Shown here one piece after another: positions 41,797 to 49,936 of a stretch of 64,000 bases of DNA; the stretch's first letter is position 1, and the number at the start of each line of letters is the position of its first letter. The stretch lies in contig NZ_KZ559468.1 in NCBI RefSeq assembly GCF_002850745.1, positions 242,208-306,207 of the forward strand, written 5' to 3'. Source of the stretch: Nonomuraea indica. GTDB taxonomy: Bacteria; Actinomycetota; Actinomycetes; Streptosporangiales; Streptosporangiaceae. The position numbers and the translations under genes are program-made. Under the pieces are notes generated by a model. It worked only from the letters and a program-made list of their open reading frames with translations. It did not search any database and was not told the origin of the DNA.

Positions 41797-42636
41797 ATGA
41801 TCGTTGTCGGTGTGGACGGCTCCCGGGCCGGGCTGGAGGCGGCCGGCTGGGCCGCCGGGGAGGCGGCGATGCGCCGGGCGCCGCTGCGGGTGGTCCACGC
41901 GCTGCCCGAGTGGGCGTGCAAGGAGAGCACCGGCCGCTACGCGGAGGTCGGCCGGTGGATGCGCGAGGGCGGCATGACCGTGCTCGCCTCCGCCGAGAGC
42001 CGGGCGCGCCGCGAGCAGCCCGAGGTCACCGTCGAGACCGCCCTGCTGCCCGGTGACCCCCGTGCCGCGCTCATCGAGGCGTCCAGGGACGCCGAGCTGG
42101 TGGTGATCGGCGACCACGGGCTGGGCGGGGTGCGTGGCATGCTCGTCGGATCGGTGGCCTACGGCGTGGCCGGGCACGCCGAGAGCGACGTCGTGCTGGT
42201 CCGCGAGGTGCCCGCCACGCCGCGCGGCGAGGTGGTGGCCGGTGTCGACGGGGCCCCCACGACCGCCCGTGTGCTCGACTTCGCCTTCCGCGAGGCCGAG
42301 CTGCGCGGACTGGCGCTGCGGGCCGTGCACGCCTGGTCCCTGCCGCAGGCAGCCGGGTTCCTGTCGCCCGCCGACGGCGGCGAGCGGGACGAGGTGCTCC
42401 TGCTGAAGGAGCGGCTCGCGGCGCACCGCGAACGCCACCCCGGGGTCGAGGTCATCGAGGAGGTCGTGCACGGCCACCCCGTCGCCGTGCTCCGGCAGGC
42501 CGCCGCCGGAGCGGCGCTGCTCGTCGTCGGCTCGCACGGCTACGGCACCCTCAAGGGGATGGTCCTCGGCTCGGTGAGCCAGGCCATGGTCCACCACGCC
42601 CCGTGCCCGCTGGCGGTGGTCAGGAGAGAGCGCTGA
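41797..42636 (+). CDS. Universal stress protein with tandem UspA domains
   Basis: 279 residues, ATG preceded by AAGGAGG. Domain 1 (about 1-138) begins MIVVGVDGSRAGLEAAGWAA and has GDHGLGGVRGMLVGSVAYGVAG; domain 2 (about 145-277) has VVAGVDGAP and GSHGYGTLKGMVLGSVSQAMVHHAPCPLAVV. The G-x2-G-x9-G-S/T ATP-binding pattern is kept in both. It is a paralogue of the protein at 15200-16165 but without the low-complexity tail. It is divergent from devR and likely controlled by it. Confidence 0.92.
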   Translation: MIVVGVDGSRAGLEAAGWAAGEAAMRRAPLRVVHALPEWACKESTGRYAEVGRWMREGGMTVLASAESRARREQPEVTVETALLPGDPRAALIEASRDAELVVIGDHGLGGVRGMLVGSVAYGVAGHAESDVVLVREVPATPRGEVVAGVDGAPTTARVLDFAFREAELRGLALRAVHAWSLPQAAGFLSPADGGERDEVLLLKERLAAHRERHPGVEVIEEVVHGHPVAVLRQAAAGAALLVVGSHGYGTLKGMVLGSVSQAMVHHAPCPLAVVRRER

Positions 42637-42704
42637 GCGCGCGTGCGGTGATCGCCGGACCGGTAGGATGACGGTTCTGCGGCATTGACGAAGGAGACGG
42701 CCCG

Positions 42705-43535
42705 ATGTCCGACCTGGAGCGCGTGCCTCCCGGCGTGAACCCCACCGTGCCGAGCTCCGCCCGCGTCTACGACTACCTGCTCGGCGGCAAGGACAACCTC
42801 GCGGTGGACCGCGCCGTCGCCGACAGGCTCCTCGCCGTCGCGCCGGACACCCGGCTCGTCGCCCGGGCCAACCGCCTGTTCCTGACCCGGGCCGTGCGCC
42901 ATCTGGCCCGGCAGGGCATCCGGCAGTTCCTCGACCTCGGCACCGGCATCCCCACCTCGCCCAGCGTGCACGAGGTCGCCCGCGAGGTGAGCCCCGCCTG
43001 CCGGGTCGTCTACGTCGACTACGACGCCGTCGTCACCATGCACGCCCGGGTGCTGCTGGGCGACGCGCCCGGGGTCGAGAGCATCCAGGCCGACCTGCGC
43101 CGGCCCGACCTCGTCCTGGACAACCCGCACGTCACCGGGCTGATCGACTTCGACCAGCCGGTGGCCGTGCTCATGGTCGGCTGCCTGCACTTCGTGACCG
43201 ACGAGGAGGACCCCGGCGGCATCGTGGCGGCGTTCCGCAAGTGGATGGCGCCGGGCAGCCACCTGGCCCTCTCCCACGTCATGACCGGGAGCAGCCCCGA
43301 GGCCATCGCCCAGCTCACGGCGGCGACCGCCGGCTCCCCCGCGCAGCCCACCTTTCGCACCCGCGAGCGGGTGCTCAGCCTGTTCGACGGGTTCGACCTG
43401 GTCGGGCCCGGCCTGGTGCCCGTCCACGAGTGGACGCTCGGCGACGCGGACGAGCCGTCGATCCCGCTGCTGGAGGGCACGCCGGCGCTGCTGGTCGAGG
43501 GCGGCGTGGGCCGCCTGCCCACGGGCGTGGCCTGA
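42705..43535 (+). CDS. SAM-dependent methyltransferase, DUF574 family
   Basis: 276 residues, ATG with GAAGGAGA upstream. The signature of the actinobacterial DUF574 (Methyltransf_19) family is clear: NPTVPSSARVYDYLLGGKDNLAVDRAVADRLL, then FLDLGTGIPTSPSVHEVA for SAM binding and VVYVDYDAVVTMHARVLL. Members are abundant in Streptomyces and relatives; substrates are mostly unknown. It follows the universal stress protein gene by 68 bp with no hairpin between, so it could be co-transcribed. No DevR box of its own is visible. Confidence 0.88.
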   Translation: MSDLERVPPGVNPTVPSSARVYDYLLGGKDNLAVDRAVADRLLAVAPDTRLVARANRLFLTRAVRHLARQGIRQFLDLGTGIPTSPSVHEVAREVSPACRVVYVDYDAVVTMHARVLLGDAPGVESIQADLRRPDLVLDNPHVTGLIDFDQPVAVLMVGCLHFVTDEEDPGGIVAAFRKWMAPGSHLALSHVMTGSSPEAIAQLTAATAGSPAQPTFRTRERVLSLFDGFDLVGPGLVPVHEWTLGDADEPSIPLLEGTPALLVEGGVGRLPTGVA

Positions 43536-43580
43536 CGACCCGCACCCCGGCGCGGGCGCGGGCCGCCGGCGGGGGAGCGA

Positions 43581-44786
43581 TCAGTGGCGGTCGACGCGGA
43601 GGCTGCCCATCGGGTGGGGGCCCTCCGTCTCCAGCCGGTACTCCTCACCGGACTTGTGAACGTTGTCCGTGATGACCTGCTCGGAGGGCGCCTTCTCGCC
43701 GCCCATGAGCGCCTCCTGCATCCTCTCGAACCGCTCGTGGGCCTCCTGGACGTACCCGGTGCCCAGCGTGGTGTAGTCGATCTGGGTGGCGATCAGCTCG
43801 CGCAGGTAGCCCTTGTTCGGCTCGAAGGTGACCGGCGCCGGCAGCTCGGGTGCGAGGATCTGCTCGGGGTCACGGCCGTCGTGCCGCTTGAACAGCTCGG
43901 CCGCCAGCCGCAGGTGCTCCAGCTCCATGTTGAGGTGCAGCTCCCAGACGGCCTTCACCTTCGGGTCCGACTCGGTCTCCATGAACGAGTGGTACAGGTA
44001 GCACTCGTTGTACTCGTGGTTGAGCAGCATCTCCCACCAGCTCTCGCCCGGGTCGACCAGCGACTCGTAGTGGGTGACGTGCTCCTCCTCGATCAGCCCG
44101 ATCTCCTGGTAGAGCTGGCGGGCGATGGGCTCCATGTAGGTGGGGCCGACGTTCATGTAGAAGTTCATGGTCTGCTGCTCGGCGGCCATGATTGTCAGCG
44201 CGTGCAGCTTCGAGATGGGCTGGGCGCCGCTCCTGTCGTACGGCTCACGCACGTTGTCGGCCGGGTGCCGGTGGTGCAGGTAGGTCGGACGGCCGGGCAT
44301 GACCTCCGTCAGGTCGTCGACGATCTTCTCGGCCTTGCGGTGCTCGATCATCTCGTACAGGTTGGCGTACCGGTAGAGGTGGTCGAAGTCCTCCAGCACG
44401 CCGAACTGGTAGGCCTGCTTCAGGTACGGGTCCGGCTCCATCCGGGCGACCCAGGCGGTCAGGTCGACGGCCACCTGCTCGTAGGCGATGGTCGTCTCCA
44501 GCACCGACGCCAGGCCGGGCAGCAGCCAGTTGACGGCCTTCTGCTGCTGGGCCTCGATGTAGCGGACACCGGCGAGCTGCTGCTTGATCTCCAGGTCGGG
44601 GCAGTGGCGGGCGAGCTGGTGGCTGAACATGATCGCCTCGACCTCGATGCCGTTCATCGCGATGATGCGGCAGCGTGTGTACGGGTCCGCGTGGTCCGGG
44701 TCGATCGGCGTGACGTTGAGTTCCCGCCAGTTCCGCAGTTGCCTGTCGAGCGGGATGCCGCGCTCGCGCAGCGGGTTGAAGGTCAT
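43581..44786 (-). CDS. Large ferritin-like diiron protein of unknown function
   Basis: 401 residues, ATG preceded by AGGGAG. I do not recognise a named family. The sequence is highly helical and rich in Glu, His and Tyr. Ferritin-like metal motifs recur: E-A-x-x-x near residues 82-86, VLEDFDHLYRYANLYEMIEHRKAE, AEQQTMNFYMNVGPTYMEPIARQLYQEIGLIEEEHVTHYESL and ELHLNMELEHLRLAAELF. Two four-helix modules in tandem are plausible. Such proteins store iron, scavenge peroxide or oxygenate substrates. It is divergent from a DUF4383 gene across a 183-bp gap at the edge of the DevR-type island. A membrane role is unlikely. Confidence 0.6.
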   Translation of the reverse strand: MTFNPLRERGIPLDRQLRNWRELNVTPIDPDHADPYTRCRIIAMNGIEVEAIMFSHQLARHCPDLEIKQQLAGVRYIEAQQQKAVNWLLPGLASVLETTIAYEQVAVDLTAWVARMEPDPYLKQAYQFGVLEDFDHLYRYANLYEMIEHRKAEKIVDDLTEVMPGRPTYLHHRHPADNVREPYDRSGAQPISKLHALTIMAAEQQTMNFYMNVGPTYMEPIARQLYQEIGLIEEEHVTHYESLVDPGESWWEMLLNHEYNECYLYHSFMETESDPKVKAVWELHLNMELEHLRLAAELFKRHDGRDPEQILAPELPAPVTFEPNKGYLRELIATQIDYTTLGTGYVQEAHERFERMQEALMGGEKAPSEQVITDNVHKSGEEYRLETEGPHPMGSLRVDRH

Positions 44787-44969
44787 GTGCTCGTGCTCCC
44801 TCGAGCTTTCGACGGATCGGGCATGGCCCGGCCTACCCGAGGGGTGCCGCGGCAATCCGGAGCTGGGAGGAAGGCTCCTGACTCGCATGTCAAATGTTGT
44901 CAACGAGAGGGACTGTTCGGCTCGGGCGGGGGTAGCTGGACGGCCTCGAACACCCCTCAAGGAGGCTCC
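44787..44969. promoter_or_regulatory. Divergent intergenic region with a weak DevR-type element
   Basis: GGGACTGTTCGGCTC (44909-44923) resembles GGGACCTTCGGCCC with one inserted base, 46 bp before the DUF4383 ATG. TGTCAAATGT-TGTCAA (44889-44903) is a direct repeat beside it. AAGGAGG serves the DUF4383 gene. Confidence 0.35.
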
Positions 44970-45410
44970 ATGAACACCCCGAGAACCTCGGCACGTTCGC
45001 CGGTCCAGATGGCAGCACTCGTCGTCGGCGCGGTGTTCCTGCTGGTCGGCGTGCTCGGCTTCATCCCGGGCATCACCACCGGCTTCGGCGACATGTCCTT
45101 CGCCGGCCACAACTCCGACGCGATGCTCCTGGGCGTGTTCCAGGTCTCCATCCTGCACAACATCGTCCACCTGCTGTTCGGTGTGGCGGGCATCGTCATG
45201 GCGCGTACCTGGAGCGGCGCCCGGGCCTACCTCGTCGGAGGTGGCGTGATCTACCTGTTGCTGTGGATCTACGGCCTGCTCATCGACAAGGACAGCGCCG
45301 CCAACTTCGTGCCGGTGAACGCCGCCGACGACTGGCTGCACTTCCTGCTCGGCGTCGGCATGGTCGCCCTCGGCTTCCTGCTGTCCCGCCGCCGGGTGCT
45401 CACCAAGTGA
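44970..45410 (+). CDS. DUF4383 family membrane protein
   Basis: 146 residues, ATG with AAGGAGG 5 nt upstream. Four hydrophobic helices (QMAALVVGAVFLLVGVLGF, VSILHNIVHLLFGVAGIVMA, AYLVGGGVIYLLLWIYGLL, WLHFLLGVGMVALGFLLS), with conserved HNIVHLLFG and ADDWLHFLLG, define DUF4383. Function is unknown. The histidines in membrane helices could bind a cofactor such as heme, but this is speculation. It is divergent from the ferritin-like gene and its end overlaps the convergent glycosyltransferase gene by 11 bp. Confidence 0.8.
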   Translation: MNTPRTSARSPVQMAALVVGAVFLLVGVLGFIPGITTGFGDMSFAGHNSDAMLLGVFQVSILHNIVHLLFGVAGIVMARTWSGARAYLVGGGVIYLLLWIYGLLIDKDSAANFVPVNAADDWLHFLLGVGMVALGFLLSRRRVLTK

Positions 45411-46575
45411 CGCGGTGACGCCGCACGGCCCGGCCGCCGGGACCGCCCGTCCCGGGCCGGGCCTCCGGCGTGACGGGACTGTCCGTCCCCGGCCGGATCT
45501 CCGGCGGCGTGACGGGACTGTCCGTCCCGGGCCGGGCCGCCGGCGGGCGCGCCCGCCGCACGGCGCGCGCGCGTAGCCACCGGCCGGAGTGCGCCGCGCG
45601 CCGCAGCCTGCGTCCCGCGTACGGGACGCCGCCGCGCAGTGCGGCCGCCAGCGCCAGCCAGCTGCACACGGCCCGCTCCAGCACCCATACCGGGGCGAAC
45701 AGGCAGGCCGTCCACGGGAAGACGCGGCGGCCGCCGGCCCTGCGCCGCCCGGCCTCCGCCAGCGCGACGGTCAGCCCCGCGCCCGCCGCGAGCAGGCCGA
45801 ACCTGCGCCGCGCCAGCGCCGCCGCCGAGGCGGGCAGCACCGCCAGGAACAGCGCCATCCGGGCCGGCTGGGCCAGGTCGTCGTAGGCCTGCCGGACCCG
45901 CTGCGACCAGAACCGGCCCGCCTCGGGCGGCAGCCGCCGCACGTACAGGCCGGCCGCGCGGCACTCGGTACCGCCGTGGGCGCGTACGGTGCGGATGAGC
46001 TCCAGGTTCTCGAACAGCACGTCGCCGTCGTAGCCGCCCATCCGCAGGAAGAACCCGCGCCGCACGCCGAACGTGCCGGGGTAGTCGCCGCCGAGGCCGC
46101 GGTTCAGCAGGGTGCGGGCGGTGTCCCAGCGGGCGTGCCAGGGGAGTGGTTCGAAGTAGTTCTGTGGCCTGACCAGGTGCGCCCTGTCGAGCAGCGCGCG
46201 CATCTCGGCCAGGGCCGGCCGGTCGTAGCGCACGTCGTCGTCGGCGATCACCACGTGGTCGGCGCGGGTCAGCCGCAGGCCCGTCGTCACGCCGTCCACC
46301 TTGCCGTTGGCGAAGCCGAGCGCGGCCGGGCGCACGTGCTCCACCAGGCCGCGCCAGCGGGCGGCGTGCCGCTCGAACACGTCGGCGGGACTGCCGTCGA
46401 CCACGACCACGCGCGCCACGTGACGGGTCAGCCGGCGCAGGTACGCGGTCAGCTCCTCCACGTCGCCACCGCCGTCGTCCTCCCAGCGCAGCGGCAGCAC
46501 ATAGTCCAGGTCCAGCACGTCCGGGTCCGGGATGCTCGGGTCCGGGATGTTCGGGTCCGGCGGGGGTCGTGTCAC
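45400..46575 (-). CDS. Family 2 glycosyltransferase with C-terminal membrane anchor
   Basis: 391 residues from GTG 46575, which overlaps the upstream stop by 4 bp (GTGA). N-terminal GT-A features: YVLPLRWEDDGGGDVEELTAYLRRL, VVVVDGSP, and the metal-binding DDD in HVVIADDDVRYDRPAL. Then GYDGDVLFENLELIRTVRAHGG and hydrophobic stretches near residues 265-340 that probably anchor it in the membrane. The C-terminal about 50 residues are repeat-encoded (RPGTDSPVTP). Acceptor and sugar are unknown. It is the last gene of an operon with a methyltransferase and a diiron protein. An upstream in-frame ATG would lengthen it without adding domain sequence. Confidence 0.8.
   Translation of the reverse strand: MTRPPPDPNIPDPSIPDPDVLDLDYVLPLRWEDDGGGDVEELTAYLRRLTRHVARVVVVDGSPADVFERHAARWRGLVEHVRPAALGFANGKVDGVTTGLRLTRADHVVIADDDVRYDRPALAEMRALLDRAHLVRPQNYFEPLPWHARWDTARTLLNRGLGGDYPGTFGVRRGFFLRMGGYDGDVLFENLELIRTVRAHGGTECRAAGLYVRRLPPEAGRFWSQRVRQAYDDLAQPARMALFLAVLPASAAALARRRFGLLAAGAGLTVALAEAGRRRAGGRRVFPWTACLFAPVWVLERAVCSWLALAAALRGGVPYAGRRLRRAAHSGRWLRARAVRRARPPAARPGTDSPVTPPEIRPGTDSPVTPEARPGTGGPGGRAVRRHRVTW
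45440..45540. repeat. Coding tandem repeat at the 3' end of the glycosyltransferase gene
   Basis: Two identical 20-bp words GTGACGGGACTGTCCGTCCC at 45470-45489 and 45509-45528, period 39 bp (13 codons), with a diverged copy before them. They encode repeated RPGTDSPVTP in the protein tail. Confidence 0.75.
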
Positions 46576-47762
46576 GCGGACCTCGCCGCCAGGCTCGCCC
46601 GCGTCCCGCTCTCCTGCTCCAGGGAGCTGAGGCCGCGCCGCCAGCGGGACAGCACGTGCCCGGCCCAGAGGCGTTCGACCGCCAGGGCGCACGCGGCGCC
46701 GTACAGGATGTCACCCGTCAGCGACGGATCCTGGGCGGCGAGCCCCGCGCACAAGTCGTGCGCGGCCACCTGCTCGTGCACCGCGTCGGCCTGCACGTGC
46801 TCGTCGTAGAAGCGGGTGGCCACCCGGTCGCCGCCGAGCCGCCGCAGCCCGTCGCCGTAGCGGCGGTTCGGCGCCGACGAGGTCATCTCCAGGGCCGCCA
46901 GGTGCCCCGCCAGGGCGCCGCGCCATCGCCGGTGCAGCCCGAACAGGGACATGACGTTGGAGACGGCCAGCGTGATCCCGGGCACCCGGTCGAGGTAGGC
47001 GCCATAGGAGGCGTCCAGGCCCAGCCCGGTCATCGTGGCCGCGAACAGCTCGGCGTGCATGCGCTCCGCCCGGCCGCCGCCGTACTCGTCGGCCTGGATC
47101 TCGACCAGCGCCGCCTTCGGGCCGCCGCGCAGCCGGGGGATCGCCCACGTGTGCGGGTCGGCCTCCTTCAGGTGGTAGATCGAGCGGTGGACGACGAACT
47201 CGCGGAAGACGCCCAGGTCGGCCTCGCGCCGCAGATAGGCCGACAGCGACGGCCCGTCGTCCGCCGTCAGCTCCACCAGTGCCGCGCGCACCCCGGCGGG
47301 CGGCACCGCCGGTGGCCTCGGGACCAGTGCGGCCAGCGCGTCCTCCAGCCGCCGTTCCAGCGCGGCGCGGGTGGCCAGCAGCGAGGGTTCCCACTCCCAG
47401 CGGTCGTCCGCGTCGTCGAAGCCCTGGTAGTGCAGCTCGTAGCAGGCGAACAGGGCGAGCTGCAGGTCGCCGTCGGCCAGCTCGGAACGGGCGGACGGCG
47501 GCCCCGACCGGCCCCCGGAGGAGACGACGGCGGGCGGCGGTGCGGCCTCGGGCAGCTGAGCAGCCTCGGGCGGCGGTGCGGTTTCGTGGAGCGGGGCGGG
47601 TTCCGGGAGTGGGGCCGCCTCGGGTGGTAGGGCTGCCTCGGATGGCAGTGCGGCTTCGGGCGGCGGTGCGGCTTCGGGGCGCGGGGTGGGTTCGGGCGGT
47701 GGGCTGGAGAGGCGGGTGAAGAGTGCGGCGGTGATGGGGCCGCGCGGGCGGGGCAGACGCAT
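46572..47762 (-). CDS. Heme-oxygenase-like diiron protein (iron-containing redox enzyme family)
   Basis: 396 residues. Residues about 20-80 are a Pro/Ala/Glu-rich repeat (EAAxPPEAA). The remainder fits the heme-oxygenase-like diiron oxidase/oxygenase (HDO) superfamily: ELHYQGF for the first ligands, EIQADEYGGGRAERMHAELFAATM for the middle, and YDEHVQADAVHEQVAAHDL for the last Glu/His/Asp set. HDO enzymes such as UndA, SznF and others perform N- or C-oxygenation or decarboxylation in natural-product pathways. Its start shares a base with the methyltransferase stop (TGATG), and the glycosyltransferase follows with a GTGA overlap: a co-translated three-gene unit. Substrate unknown. Confidence 0.82.
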   Translation of the reverse strand: MRLPRPRGPITAALFTRLSSPPPEPTPRPEAAPPPEAALPSEAALPPEAAPLPEPAPLHETAPPPEAAQLPEAAPPPAVVSSGGRSGPPSARSELADGDLQLALFACYELHYQGFDDADDRWEWEPSLLATRAALERRLEDALAALVPRPPAVPPAGVRAALVELTADDGPSLSAYLRREADLGVFREFVVHRSIYHLKEADPHTWAIPRLRGGPKAALVEIQADEYGGGRAERMHAELFAATMTGLGLDASYGAYLDRVPGITLAVSNVMSLFGLHRRWRGALAGHLAALEMTSSAPNRRYGDGLRRLGGDRVATRFYDEHVQADAVHEQVAAHDLCAGLAAQDPSLTGDILYGAACALAVERLWAGHVLSRWRRGLSSLEQESGTRASLAARSA

Positions 47763-48505
47763 CAGACCTCCTCCGGCAGCCGGTACACCGACACGTGCGC
47801 CCGGCTGGTGTCGTCGAACGGGGCGCCCGTCCAGCCGGCCCATCGGTGCTCCAGTGTCATCCCCGCCAGGCGGGCCATCAGGTCCAGCTCGGCCGGCCAG
47901 GCGTAGCGGTGGTTGGCGGGCAGCAGCCGCACCCCTTCGGCGGTCATCCTGACCCGCGTCGTGTACATCATCTGCCGCGCCGGCGACACCCGCGCCGCCT
48001 CCGCCGTGACCGCGTCCTCCGACATCGCCAGCAGCCGCAGCGCCTGGCCGTTCACGAAGGACGCCAGATCGGGCACCCATGCCTCCACGACGAACCTGCC
48101 CCCCGGCTCCAGGTGGTCCGCGGCGTTGCGGAAGCAGGCCACCTGCGCGTCCTGGGACGGCAACGCGAAGACGGTGTTCGTGGTGAGCGCCACCAGGGTG
48201 AACCTGCCGCCCACCCGGGTCGTCGCGAAGTCGCCGACGGCCACGGGGATGCGCTCGCCGCCCGGTTTGGCGCGCAGTATCCGCACCATCTCCGGCGAGC
48301 CGTCGATGCCCGCCACGGCCAGGCCCCGCTCCAGCAGCGGCAGCGCCAGCCGGCCGGTCCCGATGCCGAACTCCAGCACCGGCCCGCCGCACGCCAGGGC
48401 GTGCAACCGGTCCACGGCCGCCTCGGTGGGCAGGTCGCGGACCGTCGCGTCATAGATGTCGGCGATGCCCCGCCCGTAGGCGGAGGCGTCGAACGCAGGC
48501 GCCAT
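47762..48505 (-). CDS. Class I SAM-dependent methyltransferase
   Basis: 247 residues, ATG preceded by GGGGAAGT. SAM-binding motif I VLEFGIGTGRLALPLLERG, acidic loop VAGIDGSPEMV, then GDFATTRVGGRFTLVALTTNTVFALPSQDAQVACFRNAADHLEPGGRFVVEAW, typical of small-molecule methyltransferases. The first gene of the operon with the diiron protein and glycosyltransferase. The operon layout suggests stepwise tailoring (methylation, oxidation, glycosylation) of one metabolite. The substrate is unknown. Confidence 0.88.
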   Translation of the reverse strand: MAPAFDASAYGRGIADIYDATVRDLPTEAAVDRLHALACGGPVLEFGIGTGRLALPLLERGLAVAGIDGSPEMVRILRAKPGGERIPVAVGDFATTRVGGRFTLVALTTNTVFALPSQDAQVACFRNAADHLEPGGRFVVEAWVPDLASFVNGQALRLLAMSEDAVTAEAARVSPARQMMYTTRVRMTAEGVRLLPANHRYAWPAELDLMARLAGMTLEHRWAGWTGAPFDDTSRAHVSVYRLPEEV

Positions 48506-48599
48506 ACTTCCCCGTCCTCTGATGGGTGCAGGTCCTGCTGCCCGGCGTTGAACTGGGCAAACGCGCTGTGGAGGAGCGGGGGAAGGAGCCGCGTGCACC

Positions 48600-48708
48600 G
48601 CGGCGCCCCGTGACGGATGCTCGTCGGGGGGCGCCGCCTTCTTTCGGGCGCCCTGGGGGCCGGTCACCCGGCCCCCTGGGCACCCGGAGGCCGGGCGCCC
48701 AGGGGGCC
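48600..48708. terminator. Two strong hairpins between the CAP-domain gene and the methyltransferase operon
   Basis: Hairpin 1: GCGGCGCCCC (48600-48609) with GGGGCGCCGC (48628-48637), followed on the plus strand by CTTCTTTC. Hairpin 2: GGCCCCCTGGGC (48670-48681) with GCCCAGGGGGCC (48697-48708), perfect 12 bp. Hairpin 2 would end minus-strand transcription from the CAP-domain gene. The remaining bases between the genes (283 bp in all) show no gene. Confidence 0.65.
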
Positions 48709-48788
48709 GGTCTCCCGGAGGGCCGGCCCCGGAGGGCTGGTCGCGGAGGACCGGTCACCCGAGGGTCAGGGTCCCGGGGAGAGTTCCG

Positions 48789-49694
48789 CTAGCGGGCGGC
48801 GAAGTTCTGGGTCCAGTAGATCCGGCCCTGGGTGTTCTTCGCCGCGCCGACACCGATGACGGTGTACTTGCAGTTCATGATGTTGGCCCTGTGACCCGAG
48901 CTCTTCATCCAGGCGCTCACCACGGCCGCCGGGGTCGGCTGGCCCAGGGCGATGTTCTCGGCGAAGGCCGTGCCGCCCGTGAAGCCGGCGCCCCGGATCC
49001 GGTCCATGAAGGAGCGGCCGTCCTTGGACGTGTGGTTGAAGTAGTTCTGGGTCGCCATGTCCGAGGAGTGGCCGAAGGCGGCCTTGCGGAGCTGGGCGTC
49101 GTGCTTGAGCGGCTGGCAGCCACCCTTGGCCCGCTCGGCGTTCGTCAGCCGGACGACCTCGTTCTCCTCGGCGGTGCCGACCCCACCGGCGGGCGGCGTG
49201 CCGGGGGAGGTGGGGGTGGCGCTCGGCGCCGGGGTCGCCGGCGCGGTGGGGCTCGCCGTGGGGGTCGCGGTCGCCGTGGGGGTCGCGGTCGGCGTGGGGG
49301 TGGCGGTCGGCGTGCCCGCGGGGGAGCAGGACAGCCGGACCGCCTTGGACTTGGCGGACAGGCCGCGGTAGTCGGTCGCGGTGGCGTAGTAGACGCCGGG
49401 GGCGCACGGCAGGGTCATGGTCACCCGGCCGTCGCCGATGCGCTTGGCGCCGCTGCGGACCACCCGGTCAGGCCCGGCCACGGCGCGCATGAGGCGGACG
49501 CGGACGAGCGCGCGGTCGCCGCAGTCGAGCCGGTCGGCGGAGACCTGCAGCCGGCCGGTGGCGGCGACGGCGGGGGCGGCGACCGTCAGGCGGCATTCCG
49601 CCTGCGGAGCGGCCGCGGCGTGGGCGGTGGCGACGGGCGCGGACACGGCCGCCACGCTCACGAGGCACGCGAGTACCCCAAGGGGTCTACGCAT
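48789..49694 (-). CDS. Secreted CAP-domain (SCP/PR-1-like) protein
   Basis: 301 residues. A Sec signal peptide spans about residues 1-28 (VLACLVSVAAVSAPVATAHAAAA). Residues 30-125 form a beta-rich domain with paired cysteines. A Thr/Pro/Ala linker (TPTATPTPTATPTATATP) covers about 128-170. A CAP domain covers about 175-300: NEVVRLTNAERAKGGCQPLKHDAQLRKAAFGHSSDMATQNYFNHTSKDGRSFMDRIRGAGF, with AFAENIALGQPTPAAVVSAWMKSSGHRANIMN. The family histidine and glutamate residues are present. Function of bacterial CAP proteins is poorly defined, possibly ligand binding or surface adhesion. Monocistronic; hairpins follow it. Confidence 0.88.
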   Translation of the reverse strand: MRRPLGVLACLVSVAAVSAPVATAHAAAAPQAECRLTVAAPAVAATGRLQVSADRLDCGDRALVRVRLMRAVAGPDRVVRSGAKRIGDGRVTMTLPCAPGVYYATATDYRGLSAKSKAVRLSCSPAGTPTATPTPTATPTATATPTASPTAPATPAPSATPTSPGTPPAGGVGTAEENEVVRLTNAERAKGGCQPLKHDAQLRKAAFGHSSDMATQNYFNHTSKDGRSFMDRIRGAGFTGGTAFAENIALGQPTPAAVVSAWMKSSGHRANIMNCKYTVIGVGAAKNTQGRIYWTQNFAAR

Positions 49695-49936
49695 AGGGGG
49701 GTTCCTCCAGAGATGTAGACGCTGGACGGACCCGCATTCTGGTTGGGACGAAACCCTCTTGTCAGGGAAAATCGGATATTAATGTGACCCGCGGGGGCTA
49801 TGGGGTGCCGTAATCTCCTCGTGACCTGGTCATTCGCTGACGGAAAATTTTCCGGACGATCGCGGCGTCCCGGACGGCGGTGGCCGCTCACCGCGACGGG
49901 CCTCACCGCGACGGGTCGCTCACCGCGACGGGTCGC
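49695..49936. other. Intergenic region between CAP-domain and cation-exporter genes
   Basis: 242 bp. GGAGGAAC at 49697-49704 (minus strand) is the ribosome site of the CAP gene. An AT-rich stretch around 49765-49860 with TATTAA and AAAATTTTCC could hold its promoter. Repeated CTCACCGCGACGGG words (49885-49935) precede the exporter stop. No gene seen. Confidence 0.4.

Noticed and set aside
48506..48640. Riboswitch upstream of the methyltransferase operon
   Set aside because: The region folds into hairpins but no known aptamer signature was recognised, and the T-run lies on the plus strand, opposite to the operon.
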